A DNA stretch of 64,000 nucleotides from Liolophura sinensis (GCF_032854445.1 NC_088307.1:5144001-5208000); one strand, 5' to 3'. Positions 27,601 through 41,663 are shown, numbered from the stretch's first letter. The notes: generated by a model from the letters alone, not told the origin. Made by a program: numbers and translations.

Positions 27601-30600
27601 AATTCTCAAGTGTGTGTGGATATTGAACAACACTAAAGTGTGTGTGGATATTGAACAACTCTAAAGTGTGTGCGGATACCGAACAATTCTAAAGTGTGAG
27701 TGGATATTGAGCAATAATAAAGTGTGTCTGAATACTGAACAGCTCTATAGGTATGTGGGTGTTTTCAAACTCTGAAGTGTGCGTGCATATTGCACAACTC
27801 TGCAGCAAAACTTATTATTTGTACATACATAGAATTCATTTATAAACACATTCTGTTACACTTAACGAACGTGTCCTGGTCTTTGATTCATAAAGACTAT
27901 GTTTAGTAATTGAAGAAATTTGTTGATTATTGTAAAATGTGAAATGTGAATATTTCAATACACACAAAATAGTTTACTAAACATGACTTTGTGTTATTAG
28001 GGCTTAAAGCAGAAAAACATTTAAAAGTGTTCACAATCACAATAAATGAATTTGGAAAATGAACATTACAGTTTTCACATGAACAATAAGTGTATCTTTT
28101 CCACAGCAGTCAAAACTGTTGCAAATTGTTGTCTGCCTTTGCTTCCAGATATCCAACCTAATAAAAATTAATGTTATTATTTCGGAGTTTGAATTCCATT
28201 GATGATCTGGTCTTTACCAGCTTTACCTTTGACACAGATTTTTTGACTGACGGTCTGAATGGTGCATGATTTGAAACCTTCCCCTTGTTTTTTTTTATTG
28301 TTGCGTGTCTTCAGAGTGATCTCCCTTGAATGTTCAGACGAGTTCGAGTTTACCTTATCATATACCATCAGGGTTTTAGTTTACCACTGGTGGATTTCGT
28401 CACTGTGCAGTATATACCAGTAAACAGGAACAGGCAAAAGTAATGATTAAACATACTAAAATCTCCACGGCGAACATGACAACCATTTAAAATAAATCTC
28501 TACTAACATAAATATTTATCCTTATAAATATTTTCGCCTTGACCCATACCATACTAATACAGGCATATTATGATGATGTACTTATCAGGCATCCGTACAC
28601 TGGAGAGGTTTACATTTGCTTCTGCAGTCGTCGGAGGTTCTGCAGTCGTCGGAGGTGCTGTAGTCTCAGAGATCTATATTTCCAACGGCATCACTCAGTC
28701 GGAAGTGGAATTATGGGCACGACTTTCACAGTAACACCTGTAAATGAAGCGAACATATGTGTACAAACAAATAATCGATAAATAACATTTATCTTTTTTA
28801 ATTTTCAGGTGGGCATGTCACTGTACGTATCAAATATCGGCAGTACGTCATTTGTCGGCATGTCCGGGGCGGCCTCCGCTCATGGCCTCTCTGTTATATG
28901 CTACGAGTTCTCTGTAAGTATACATACATCAAATGTCCATTTTCGTCTTTATTTCTCTAAGACAACATAAACTGCCCTCGACCTTTGGCTCCTACTTTAG
29001 AGAAGTGGAAACGCAAATCGTGAAATAATTCAAAATTGACATCATTAAGAGTAAATCGATTTTTATTAGATTTATAACTATCTTTGATATCTCTAATCTC
29101 GCTTTTTGCGTGATTCTAGATTTTTTGCTTTCTAGGAAATGAACTATCGGGTGAATTGTACGTTGTTCTATTTTGTTTCAGGGAATTTTTAGCCTATTGC
29201 TGTTAGGTTTTTACTTCGTACCCATTTACATCGCCAGCGGGGTAAGTCGTTCAGCATCCCACCTACTGTTGTATTATCCGGTTCACATTATCTAAAAAAA
29301 ACACTCTTTTGGAATAGGGAGAACTTCTTGCTTCAAACAAGCACAATCTAAAAGTTAATGACCATTTAATGACCATCACATAACTGCAGTGTTCAGCAGT
29401 GACATAAAGCCATGGTATATTCTTCGTATGTAACTAGTTACATAACACTTTCAGTACATTTCACTGACTGAAAGCGTGGGAACGATATTAATACGCGTGA
29501 CGTAATTGCGTGACGAAATCAGCGGAACTTTTTTTTTTACAACCGAGTTATTGAAATGGCGGCCGGTTTGCGTGTTGGCTGTTTTGTCAGTAGAATGTTC
29601 GTGGTATGTTGTCAGGTTTTGAAAGTCAACTGAAACGTCAAAACTATGGTTATAGTTTAGTATCGAGCCCACAGTCTGCACAGGTACGCGAAGTGCTTAA
29701 ATTTAAACAGAAGCAACTAAAACGAGACGGGAAGGGAAATCTCCTCAACAGAGCAGATCCTATTTCTGACGATGAAATCGGCACACTGTGGTAAACAGGT
29801 GTACTTAGGAAGTCGTCTCCTAACAGCCTATTAAACAGCATGTGGTTTTTTAATACAGTGCATTTTGGTCGTTGTGGCACTGATGAACACAGGGCGAGGT
29901 GCTGGGGTGGGGGGATCTTTCCCTTTGTTCCGATACTGGTGGCCGAGAATGTATTCAATTTTTCGAACGGCAGTCGAAGACAAGGACTGGAGAAAATTCC
30001 CGCAATGTAAGAACTATGATCCGTTCTAGATTCCCGCCAACACAAAACATCCATCACTGAATGACAGGGAAATCCCAGCCAATCACATCATGCCCAAGAA
30101 CATTCAATCCATCAATAATTACAGCCATATAAACACTGCTCAGCATAGAAGAATTTCTCATCTCCTCAATTCAACCGTTTCTGCAAGCCTTGTACCTGGA
30201 TGAAACTCCGATTTTTCATCTGAAACAACGCACGCTGCAACAACATCGCACTGTTCACATCCGCAGATCACCGCAGCTTCAACTTCATGGCCGCCAGTTT
30301 TCACGGAATCTAGCGCATCATTATGTTCACAAAACAACACATCTGTGAAGAACTGTTAACAGTCGTCCGTAATCAAAGTGTATGGTGTTCAAACACTCTT
30401 TTCCGGAAACATACCAGGTGGACAGGTCCACATCCATGTTCACAGTGACACTCCGATTACCGAAAATAGTCCACCATCCTTGCCCGATCAACGTGGTGAT
30501 CACTCGTGATAAGCTTGACATCGGTCACTCGGTGCGGACGACGTATTTCATCGTCTGTTGTGGACAGAGTTAACAGTTTTTGCCGTTTCTGACTTACATT

Positions 30601-33600
30601 TTTATTTGCAAACCTTTTTGCACAAGTTTGCTGTTCACATGATATATATGCGTCATTAAGGCTGGCGGTGTTGTCATGGAACTACATGTTCACCGCATAG
30701 TCATGATGCTATCGCCAGGATTCCTTCATCTGAGCCAGGCTGTCGTTTGTTTACATTTGTAAGATGTGTCCGAGCTTGAACTTACAAAGTGTTGGTTTTT
30801 TTCCTCTTTTAGCGGTCTAGAGTGTGCGATGAACAGAATCTAATACTCGTGTTTAATTCATATGAAAGCTATGAAACTCGCTGAGGAAATTTGGCATTTT
30901 GCATATGTTGCGAGCATGAAATGAACACTCGTGCCAGATTGTGCAGTTTCTCATCAGTTTGCGCACACTTTGTATAATTATGGACTAAAATCAACATCAG
31001 TTACATCGTGACCTTAAATCTAATTCCGTGTCACCTATTTGCCTGATTTGATACCCCAAAACTCTTGAAATTGCTAAAATGGCTTAAATTATGTTACCGT
31101 CCCTTTCTCCGTGAAGTTGTATCAGAATATATGGTATCTGAGAAAAACGTAAACCTTATATTCAGGTCCATTGTTGTATTTTTCAAATCAGTCAACAAAT
31201 CAATCCTCAGACCTAAGAAGTACAGAATCAGATGACGTGCCATAATGATTGTGTTTCCCGTTTTCACAGGCCTTCACCATGCCGGAGTATTTGAAAAAAC
31301 GTTTTGGTGGAAACCGCTGCCAAATTTACCTGGCAACACAAAATATGCTTCTTTTTGTCTTTGTGAAGTTATCGGTAAGTTGCCTTCTTGTCATTTTCGG
31401 AAAAGATCTTATTAAATAATAAAAAAAAGTGAGGGAGCAGTTGAAATGTGGCTTGCATCAGACAGTTATTTGCTTTTTTTCCCTTCAGGCTCAACTCAAC
31501 TTCAGGCTATCCAAGTTCCCCCATCTCCAAATTCCTCCATCTCCAAGTTCCCCCATCTCCAATCTCCTCCACCTCCAAGCTCCTCCATCCCCGAGTTCCT
31601 CCATCTCCAAGCTCCTCCATCCCCGAGTTCCTCCATCTCCAAGCTCCTCCACCTCCAAGCTCCTCCATCCCCGGGTTCCTCCATCTCCAGGTTCCTCCAT
31701 CCCCGAGTTCCTCCATCTCCGAGTTCCTCTATTCCCAAGCTCCTCCATCTCCAAGTTCCTCTATTCCCAAGCTCCTCCATCCCCGAGTTCCTCCATCTAC
31801 AAGCTCCTCCACCTCCAAGCTCCTCCATCCCCGAGTTCCTCCAACTCCAAGCTCCCTCATCCCCGAGTTCCTCCATCCCCAAGTTCCTCCATCGCCAAGC
31901 TCCTCCATCTCCAAGCTCCTCCATCTCCAAGCTCCTCCATCTCCAAGTTCCTCCATCTCCAGGTTCCTCCATCCCCGAGTTCCTCCATCTTCAAGCTCCT
32001 CCATCCCCGAGTTCCTCCATCTCCAAGTTCCTCTATTCCCAAGCTCCTCCATCCCCGAGTTCCTCCATCTCCAAGCTCCTCCATCCCCGAGTTCCTCCAT
32101 CTCAAAGCTCCTCCACCTCCAAGCTCCTCCATCCCCGGGTTCCTCCATCTCCAGGTTCCTCCATCCCCGAGTTCCTCTATCTCCAGGTTCCTCTATTCCC
32201 AAGCTCCTCCATCTCCAAGTTCCTCTATTCCCAAGCTCCTCCATCCCCGAGTTCCTCCATCTACAAGCTCCTCCACCTCCAAGCTCCTCCATCCCCGAGT
32301 TCCTCCAACTCCAAGCTCCCCCATCCCCGAGTTCCTCCATCCCCAAGTTCCTCCATCGCCAAGCTCCTCCATCTCCAAGCTCCTCCATCTCCAAGCTCCT
32401 CCACCTCCAAGCTCCTCCATCCCCAAGTTCCTCCATCGCCAAGCTCCTCCATCTCCAAGTTCCTCCATCCCCGAGTTCCTCCATCTCCGAGTTCCTCTAT
32501 TCCCAAGCTCCTCCATCTTCAAGTTCCTCCATCCCCGAGTTCTTCCATCTCCAAGCTCCCCCATCCCCGAGTTATTCCATCTCCAGGCTCCTCCATCCCC
32601 GAGTTCCTCCATCTCCGAGTTCCTCCATCCCCGAGTTCCTCCATCCCCGAGTTCCTCCATCTCCGAGTTCCTCTATTCCCAAGCACCTCCATCTTCAAGT
32701 TCCTCCATCCCCGAGTTCCTCCATCTTCAAGCTCCTCCATCCCCGAGTTCCTCCATCTCCAAGTTCCTCTATTCCCAAGCTCCTCCATCCCCGAGTTCCT
32801 CCATCTACAAGCTCCTCCACCTCCAAGCTCCTCCATCCCCAAGTTCCTCCATCGCCAAGCTCCTCCATCTCCAAGTTCCTCCATCCCCGAGTTCCTCCAT
32901 CTCCGAGTTCCTCTATTCCCAAGCTCCTCCATCTTCAAGTTCCTCCATCCCCGAGTTCCTCCATCTCCAAGCTCCCCCATCCCCGAGTTCCTCCATCTCC
33001 AGGTTCCTCCATCTCCATCTCCAGGTTCCTCCATCTCCAAGTTCCTCTATTCCCAAGCTCCTCCATCTCCAAGCTCCCCCATCCCCGAGTTTCTCCATCT
33101 CCAAGTTCCTCCATCCCCCGAGTTCCTCCAAGTTCCTCTATTCCCAAGCTCCTCCATCTGCAAAGTTCAACCAAAATCTCAACTACTGCCATGCAAGAGA
33201 CATATTCAGTATGCGACACAAGTATGTTCAGTTAAAAGTTAAAGGAAAGAGTATATTGTGTAAATGTATGTTTACCCCCACAATTTGTACAGGCGGAGAT
33301 ATACGCGGGTTCTATCATCATACAACAGACGCTGGGGTGGAGCCTGTACCCTTCTGTTCTCATGTTACTCATCATCACAGCCTTCTACACACTTGTCGGT
33401 TAGTTTCCCTTCATCGCCAACAACGGAAAATAACATTCAGTTGTGGCCCTTGACAAAGACAGGTATAGCGCCATCTGGATGTTGTGTAAGGAAGGATAAC
33501 CGAGTGGTTTAATTCAATATGCTATGTCATTGAGTAATGCCCTACATCACTGAGTTGTGTTCTCTTCGCCAAAAATCTGGATGGCGCTATGCCTGTCTTG

Positions 33601-36600
33601 GTCAAGGGCTATAGCTGAGTGTTGTTTACCACTGTATATAATTTTACAATATTTGTAAATAATCTTACATTGTTTCTGCATTGTTCTGTCACCTTTGAAC
33701 ACGTCTATCTTGTAATAGTTCTCGTCTAGCTTTCAAGCGATTTTTGTTACCTTTTGAACAATTTGCCAGCCTTTCCAACCATTACGTCACTTATATATCA
33801 CCTGTTACTATATTTAATCTACAATGGCATCAATGGATAACATCGTCTGGCATTAACGCTAAATATATCCTTGATTGCCTTTATCATCAAAGGATTTACT
33901 GATAAGAAACTTTTTTGTCTCTTGCATCCTGACATGTAGTGGATTGTCCGATACTAGCTCACTGGCTACATATCTTTCCCACGGACTAACCTTTGTTTCT
34001 GAAACATAGAATTATTATGATTATTAATATTATATGATTATTTAACTTTTTGATCATATTTCCTCATTTTCCCAACGTTGCCATGGTTTCAGGTGGGCTT
34101 ACCGCCGTGATCTACACTGACGTGTTACAGACAGTTGTCCTGCTGCTCGGGGCTGTTATACTGGCTATTCTGGGTAAGGCTTAGTCTCACTTAACTCAGT
34201 AATCAACTAGCACAGTTCTATAGGCTGTTAAGGCTTAGTCTCACTTAACTCAGTGATCAACATAGCACATATCTATAGACTGTTCAGGTACAGTTTTACT
34301 TAACACAGGGTCCACCCAGCACATTTCTGTTTAGGCTCAGTCTCACTTAACTCAGTGATCAACTAGCGCACTTCCATGGACTGCTAAGGCACTGTCTCAC
34401 TTTTCTCAGTGACCAACTAGCACATTTCTATAGACTGTTAAGACACAGTCTAACTTAACCCAGGGTCCTCCAAGCACCTTTGCTATAAACTTTTAAGGCA
34501 CAGTCAGACTTAATTCAGGGTCCACCAAGCACCCTGTCTATAGACTGTTAAGCCACAGTCTGACCTAACTCAGGGTTGAACTAGCACCTTGTCTATAAAC
34601 TGTTAAGGCACAGTCTGACTTAACTCAGGGTCCTCCGAGCACCTTTTCTATACACTGCTAAAGCAGAGTCTGACTTAACTCAGGGTCCTCCGACCACCTT
34701 GTCTATAAACTGTTAAGGCTCAGTCTCACTTAACTCAGGGTCCACCAAGCTCCTTTTCTATAAACTGCTAAGGTACAGTCTCACTTAATTCAGGGTACAA
34801 CTAGCACCTTGTCTATAGACTGTTGAGGCACCGTCTGACTTAACTCAGTTTCCAACTAGCACATTTCTTTAAACTGTTAAGGTTAGCCCTAGGATTGCGC
34901 TAGGGTCAGCTGACTTGGTAGAATCGGCACCAGGTTTACACGTGCATGTACTGTAACTTGAGTTGTCTTGCTAAAGTCAGATTTTGTACCCTTAACTGAC
35001 TTGTAGGTAGTAAGATCTCACCAACCTCAGCCTCACTGAAGTCAGATCTAGGAATCGCTATTTGTAACAACGATGAGACAAGTGAAATTATTCAAAACTT
35101 AATTGCTCCACGTCTCCGTATCACCCAAATAGCAGGTATAGCCCTTCAGTTAAACCAATCAGATTTATTATAACATTTATAAATCAGCTGCACTTTTATT
35201 CTGCTAACCAGTGATAATCAGTTCATTTTCTGTAGGCTTTGTCGAGGTCGGAGGTTATCAGGAGATGGTGACGCGTTACATGGCAGGTGTTCCCAACGTA
35301 ACAGGCATTAGTGGTAACGATAGCAACAACAGTTGTTTACTTCCGGACGAGAGTGCTTTCCACATTTTTCGACCGATCACAGACCACGCTTATCCCTGGC
35401 TCGGGACTTTCTTTGGGGCCAACATCCTGTCCGCCTGGTACTTCTGCACCGAGCAGGTAACCAATCGTGTAATCTTTCCATAACAAATAGGTTTTGACAG
35501 GTTAGGAATAACGTGTCTGCACAAATTGGTAAGAGGTGGTCCCAATAACCCACCTACAATAAAAACATAACTTATTTACAAATAAATTTAGAAGTTTGCA
35601 TTATTTTTATATTTTTTTTCCTCCTTTAAATGTACATGTACTTTCTATGAACACTGTGAATTGCTTGATCTTGAACAGGTTCTCGTGCAGCGCTCCCTTG
35701 CGGCAAAGAACCTTAACCACGCCAAGGCGGGCAGCATTTTGGCCGGCTATATGAAGATTCTGCCCATATTCCTGATGGTCTGGCCTGGAATGATCAGCCG
35801 GGCGCTTTATGCTGGTAAATAGAGTTGGTTTTCAACACTTTACAAATTGAAACCTAGGTCGTTGCTAACTTAGTGAAATGGGGTGATGCGGTCTCTCATC
35901 GAAACCACTATACGTTGGTCTATCGGGTGAATCCTTCCCTGGCGTTAGTCTCAACCCATTTGATTGCATTCTCGAATACAGCTTTGCTAGTTTGGGCTTA
36001 ATATAAGTCAGAAATATAGGTTTGTCAGACTCCCGGTACCCTAGGAGCATGGGTGTCCACCAACAATAAGTCTTAAAACCGTAGCATAAATGTAAAAGTC
36101 CTGAAAAAGGCGTTAAGCACCAATCAAATAAATCAACCATCTGGTTGCGGAATCAACTGAGACTTGTTCTGAGACGCAGGGTTTGTCTGGAACATGCGGG
36201 GAGCGATATACTTTCATCAGGGCTCTATAATAATTCAGAATGTGTTTCAATATGAATACAAAATTCTTGATAACAGCGTAAAGCCCCAATCAATCAACTG
36301 ATCATTCAGTCGCCCAGTTCAGCGAAGCCAAGTGTAATTTTTGCACACGGCAAAGGTCACGATGTCTTTTCCCCAATCTTGGCCCCGTCAACAAAATCCA
36401 AGGCTCCGGCAACATGTGTTAAGAACATACTCTACGTTGCCATAGATGTGAGAGTCATCTTAACCTATACGGTCACTTTGTGAACCAGTCTCTCTGCCAC
36501 GCGCAATTTCTGTGTCTATATACTGAATGGTCAATGTTGATTTCAGATGACGTTGCCTGTGCTGACCCGGTCAGGTGTAAGGCGGTTTGTGGAAATCCTC

Positions 36601-39600
36601 GGGGGTGCTCCAACATCGCGTACCCTCTTCTGGTCATAAGGCTCATGCCCATAGGTAAGGGAGATTGGATGTCTTCACTGAGCAACCAGATTCACGATTG
36701 CTGCCATCGCCGCAAGTGAAGCTGACACCATATTAAACAATGTACAACCGTGTCAAGCTGATCCGCTAGTGATGGTTCACAAATGATCACACGTAACCGG
36801 CGAAATCCGTCCTCTTATCAGTTTACCTCAGGTTTCCACTGTAACTGAAAGAAAACCCATGTGTTTCAGGTTTGCGCGGGTTAATGCTGGCTGCCATGGT
36901 AGCCGCCTTCATGAGTTCGCTGACGTCCATCTTTAACAGTGCCAGTACCGTCTTTACCATTGACATGTGGAAGCGGGTTAGGAAAGGCGCCACAGAAAAG
37001 GAACTCATGGTCGTAGGCAGGTAAATGGGCGTTTCATGCTGAAGTATTTTGTATTATATACCTGTGTAAACGAGCCCTGGAGCACTGGTCCCTTTGCATT
37101 AATTGTTCCCATGACAGTGTTTATTAAATGTGGTGACAACACATGCAGAATTTGAGTAAGTTTAGACAAGTGATGTTTAACGCAATGTATTGTATTGTAT
37201 TTATTTATTTGATGTTTTACGCCGTGCTCAAGAATATTTCACTTATACGACAGCGGCCAGCATTATGGTGGGAGGAAAACGATGTGTAATTAACATCACT
37301 GCAGAATTCACTTTATAAATAAGATTACAAATACCATGGTGTTCATGGGCTTATAAGTCGCTACTTTTTACGCATTAACATGAGCTGTTAGAATAAAACC
37401 CCAACAAGAAGCCGTGTTTCCCCGGTTACGTATGACCATTTGCCAACTGTCACACTGTCGTCGCTGCTCTGATTTTACTCTATGTGCTATAATCTTCTAT
37501 ATTCAATGGATCAGTGAATCTGTGGATCAGAGCATTATGCAGTCAGCTTTTTGGTCGTGGTTTGTTAGCGTGTGATCAGTAACATGACAATAAAACAATT
37601 CCATGTAATTAACGTGTTTTTATTTCTTGTAACGATTGACAATTATTTACTACTTCCAGGATATTTATTGTGGTCTTTGCCGCCGTCAGCGTTGCCTGGT
37701 TACCAATCGTTGCTACGGGACAGAGTGGTCAACTGTTCAATTACATCCAATCAGTGAGCTCATACTTGGCACCTCCTGTTCTCGCGTGCTTCACCGTAGG
37801 ATCGCTGTGGGCCAGGATAACGGAACCGGTAATCTCACAGTCGGTGTAACACGACAAATTTATGTACAGAAAATGGCTTAAAAGAATACCCTTCTGATGA
37901 TATGCGTGAATTTTATTCATACAAATAATTCTGTGATCAGACAGTCCGTATACCTATACTGGGATCAGACAGTCCGTATACCTATAATGGGATCAGACAG
38001 TCCGTGTAACTATACAGAGGTTACGAAGGTGTTTGCATGAGGAAATGAATAAAACTTATAAGTTGATTTGCGTACGTGGAAAGGTCTGCCAGCAGACTGG
38101 TCGTGGGTTTCTTCCGGGCTCTGCCCGGTTTCCTCCCACCATAATGCTGGCCGCCGTCGTATAAGTGAAATATTCTTGAGTACGGCATAAAACACCAATC
38201 GAATAAATAAATAAAAGTTGATTCAAACGCTTTTCTTTTTTTAAATACTTTGACAGTGAACCATGCATCATAATGAAATTTTAAATTATCACTGTGGACA
38301 TGTCTTGCTCTGTGGAATCCATACCAGGAGTCTATATATGTTATGACAACTCTTTAGGGCAGAGATCTAGATAGGATGTGATCTATATTGGATGTGATCT
38401 ATATTGGATGTGATCTATATACGATGGGATCTATACTGGATGGGATCTATATACGATGGGATCTATACACGATGGGATCTATATACGATTGGATCTATAT
38501 TGGATGGGATCTATATTGGATGGGATCTATTTTGGATGGGATCTATATACGATGGGATCTACATACGATGGGATCTATATACGATTGGATCTATATGGGG
38601 TAAGGATCATTAAACGATCTTGACCCCTATAGGACTGGAAAATAAACGCCGATTATAATCAGAATGCTTCCAACTCTAAGTATCTGTTGTGGAGCGGACT
38701 CAGTATTGTTGTTGTCTGATTCGTTTTGCTTTGCTTTCTGCTGTACATTGATTTTCCTTCTGCATCTACCCCAGGGTGCCTTCTACGGCCTCCTGGTAGG
38801 CCTAGTCCTGGGGGTGATTCGGATGGTCTGTGACTTTATCTGGACGTCCCCGGGGTGCGGACAGCCGGACTATCGCCCGGGGATCATAGCTAACTTCCAC
38901 TACCTCCATTACGCCATGTTTCTGTTCGCTGTCAGCATCATCGTCACTATTGTTGTCAGTTTGTTAACTACACCTATACCCGGCGAACAGGTGAGTAAAC
39001 CTCATTGTTCTAAGCTTGTTAACTACACATATACCTGATGAACAGGTGAGTAAACCACATTGTTCTAGCCTTGTTAACTACACCTAAACCTGACGAATAG
39101 GTGAGTAAACCTCATTGTTCTAAGCTTGTTAACTACATCTATACCTGACGAACAGGTGAGTAAACCACATTGCTCTAAACTTGTTAACTACACCTATACC
39201 TGACGAACAGGTGAGTAAACCACATTGCTCTAAACTTGTTACCTACACCTCTACCTGACAAACAGTTGAGAAAAGGCCCATTGTTCTCAGTTTGTTTACT
39301 ACACCTCTACCTGACAAACAGGTGAGAAAACGCTCATTGTCTTAGTTTGTTAACTACACTAATACGTGTCGAACAGGTGAGTATAAACCATATTGTTCTC
39401 ATTCGTTAACTACACTTATCCCTTATACCTGTGGAACAGGTGAGTATAAACCATATTGTTCTCATTCGTTAACTACACTTATCCCTTATACCTGTGGAAC
39501 AGGTGAGTATAAACCATATTGTTCTCATTCGTTAACTACACTTATGCCTGTCGAACAGGTGAGTATAAACCATATTGTTCTCATTCGTTAACTACACTTA

Positions 39601-41663
39601 TTCCTTATACCTGTGGAACAAGTGAGTATAAACCATATTGTTCTCATTCGCTAACTACACTTATGCCTGTCGAACAGGTGAGTATAAACCATATTGTTCT
39701 CATTCGTTAACTACACTTATCCCTTATACCTGTGGAACAGGTGAGTATACACCATATTGTTCTCATTCGCTAACTACACTTATGCCTGTCGAACAGGTGA
39801 GTATAAACCATATTGTTCTCATTCGTTAACTACACTTATCCCTTATACCTGTGGAACAGGTGAGTATAAACCATATTGTTCTCATTCGCTAACTACACTT
39901 ATGCCTGTCGAACAGGTGAGTATAAACCATATTGTTCTCATTCGTTAACTACACTTATCCCTTATACCTGTGGAACAGGTGAGTATAAACCATATTGTTC
40001 TCATTCGTTAACTACACTTATGCCTGTCGAACAGGTGAGTATAAACCATATTGTTCTCATTCGTTGACTACACTTATCCCTTATACCTGTGGAACAGGTG
40101 AGTATAAACCATATTGTTCTCATTCGTTAACTACACTTATGCCTGTCGAACAGGTGAGTATAAACCATATTGTTCTCATTCGTTAACTACACTTATCCCT
40201 TATACCTGTGGAACAGGTGAGTATAAACCATATTGTTCTCATTCGTTAACTACACTTATGCCTGTCGAACAGGTGAGTATAAACCATATTGTTCTCATTC
40301 GTTAACTACACTTATCCCTTATACCTGTGGAACAGGTGAGTATAAACCATATTGTTCTCATTCGTTAACTACACTTATCCCTTATACCTGTGGAACAGGT
40401 GAGTATAAACCATATTGTTCTCATTCGTTAACTACACTTATCCCTTATACCTGTGGAACAGGTGAGTATAAACCATATTGTTCTCATTCGTTAACTACAC
40501 TTATCCCTTATACCTGTGGAACAGGTGAGTATAAACCATATTGTTCTCATTCGTTAACTACACTTATCCCTTATACCTGTGGAACAGGTGAGTATAAACC
40601 ATATTGTTCTCATTCGCTAACTACACTTATGCCTGTCGAACAGGTGAGTATAAACCATATTGTTCTCATTCGTTAACTACACTTATCCCTTATACCTGTG
40701 GAACAGGTGAGTATAAACCATATTGTTCTCATTCGTTAACTACACTTATCCCTTATACCTGTGGAACAGGTGAGTATAAACCATATTGTTCTCATTCGTT
40801 AACTACACTTATGCCTGTCGAACAGGTGAGTATAAACCATATTGTTCTCATTCGTTAACTACACTTATGCCTGTCGAACAGGTGAGTATAAACCATATTG
40901 TTCTCATTCGTTAACTACACTTATGCCTGTCGAACAGGTGAGTATAAACCATATTGTTCTCATTCGTTAGCTACACTTATGCCTGTCGAACAGGTGAGTA
41001 TAAACCATATTGTTCTCATTCGCTAACTACACTTATGCCTGTCGAACAGGTGAGTATAAACCATATTGTTCTCATTCGCTAACTACACTTATGCCTGTCG
41101 AACAGGTGAGTATAAACCATAATGTTCTCAACTTATTAACTACAGCTATACATGGCGAACAGGTGAAAAAATTCATTCTCCTTTTGTTAACCACGCCTGA
41201 TGAACAAGTAAGCAATGATTAATCAATTAATACAATACCACTAAGCCTATTGCTGGTCAGAGTGAATAAGAATAAGATCAAAAATTTCACAAGGCGTCAT
41301 GAATGTTTTAACTGCAGTGCAAGGTAAACAGTTGCAGTATCAAATGTAAGACAAGCCGTTCATTAAAGCAAATGTTTGTTCGATTATGTACACTACGGTA
41401 TTTGAAAAAAAAGTGCGCAAAACAATATAATCTGCCCATAAAAATAGTTCCGTGGAGTTAAGTCGATGGTGTAGAAAAAACTCAAGTCGTGCAGTAGCCT
41501 ATATCTTTTCTCTTTGCAGTTGGTGGGAGTCACGTGGTTTACGCGTGAAGTTCCGCCCCCCGAACCGAAGGCGGTATCCGACGAAGAAAGCGAAACGGAT
41601 GGGCTGGTGAAAACTCTGGAGGTGGTGGATAGGCCGACAGAGGTGGCCAATATCAATAGTGAG

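Noticed and set aside
31429-33453. Open frames of 674, 598 and 595 codons on + and several on -
   Set aside because: All are translations of the stop-free 16-bp repeat in an intron. The three + phases give the same S/P/H/L-rich text and none has independent coding features.
39519-41222. Series of repeated 63-codon frames and a 147-codon frame
   Set aside because: They are the donor array read in frame (119- and 63-base periods), not a repeat protein.
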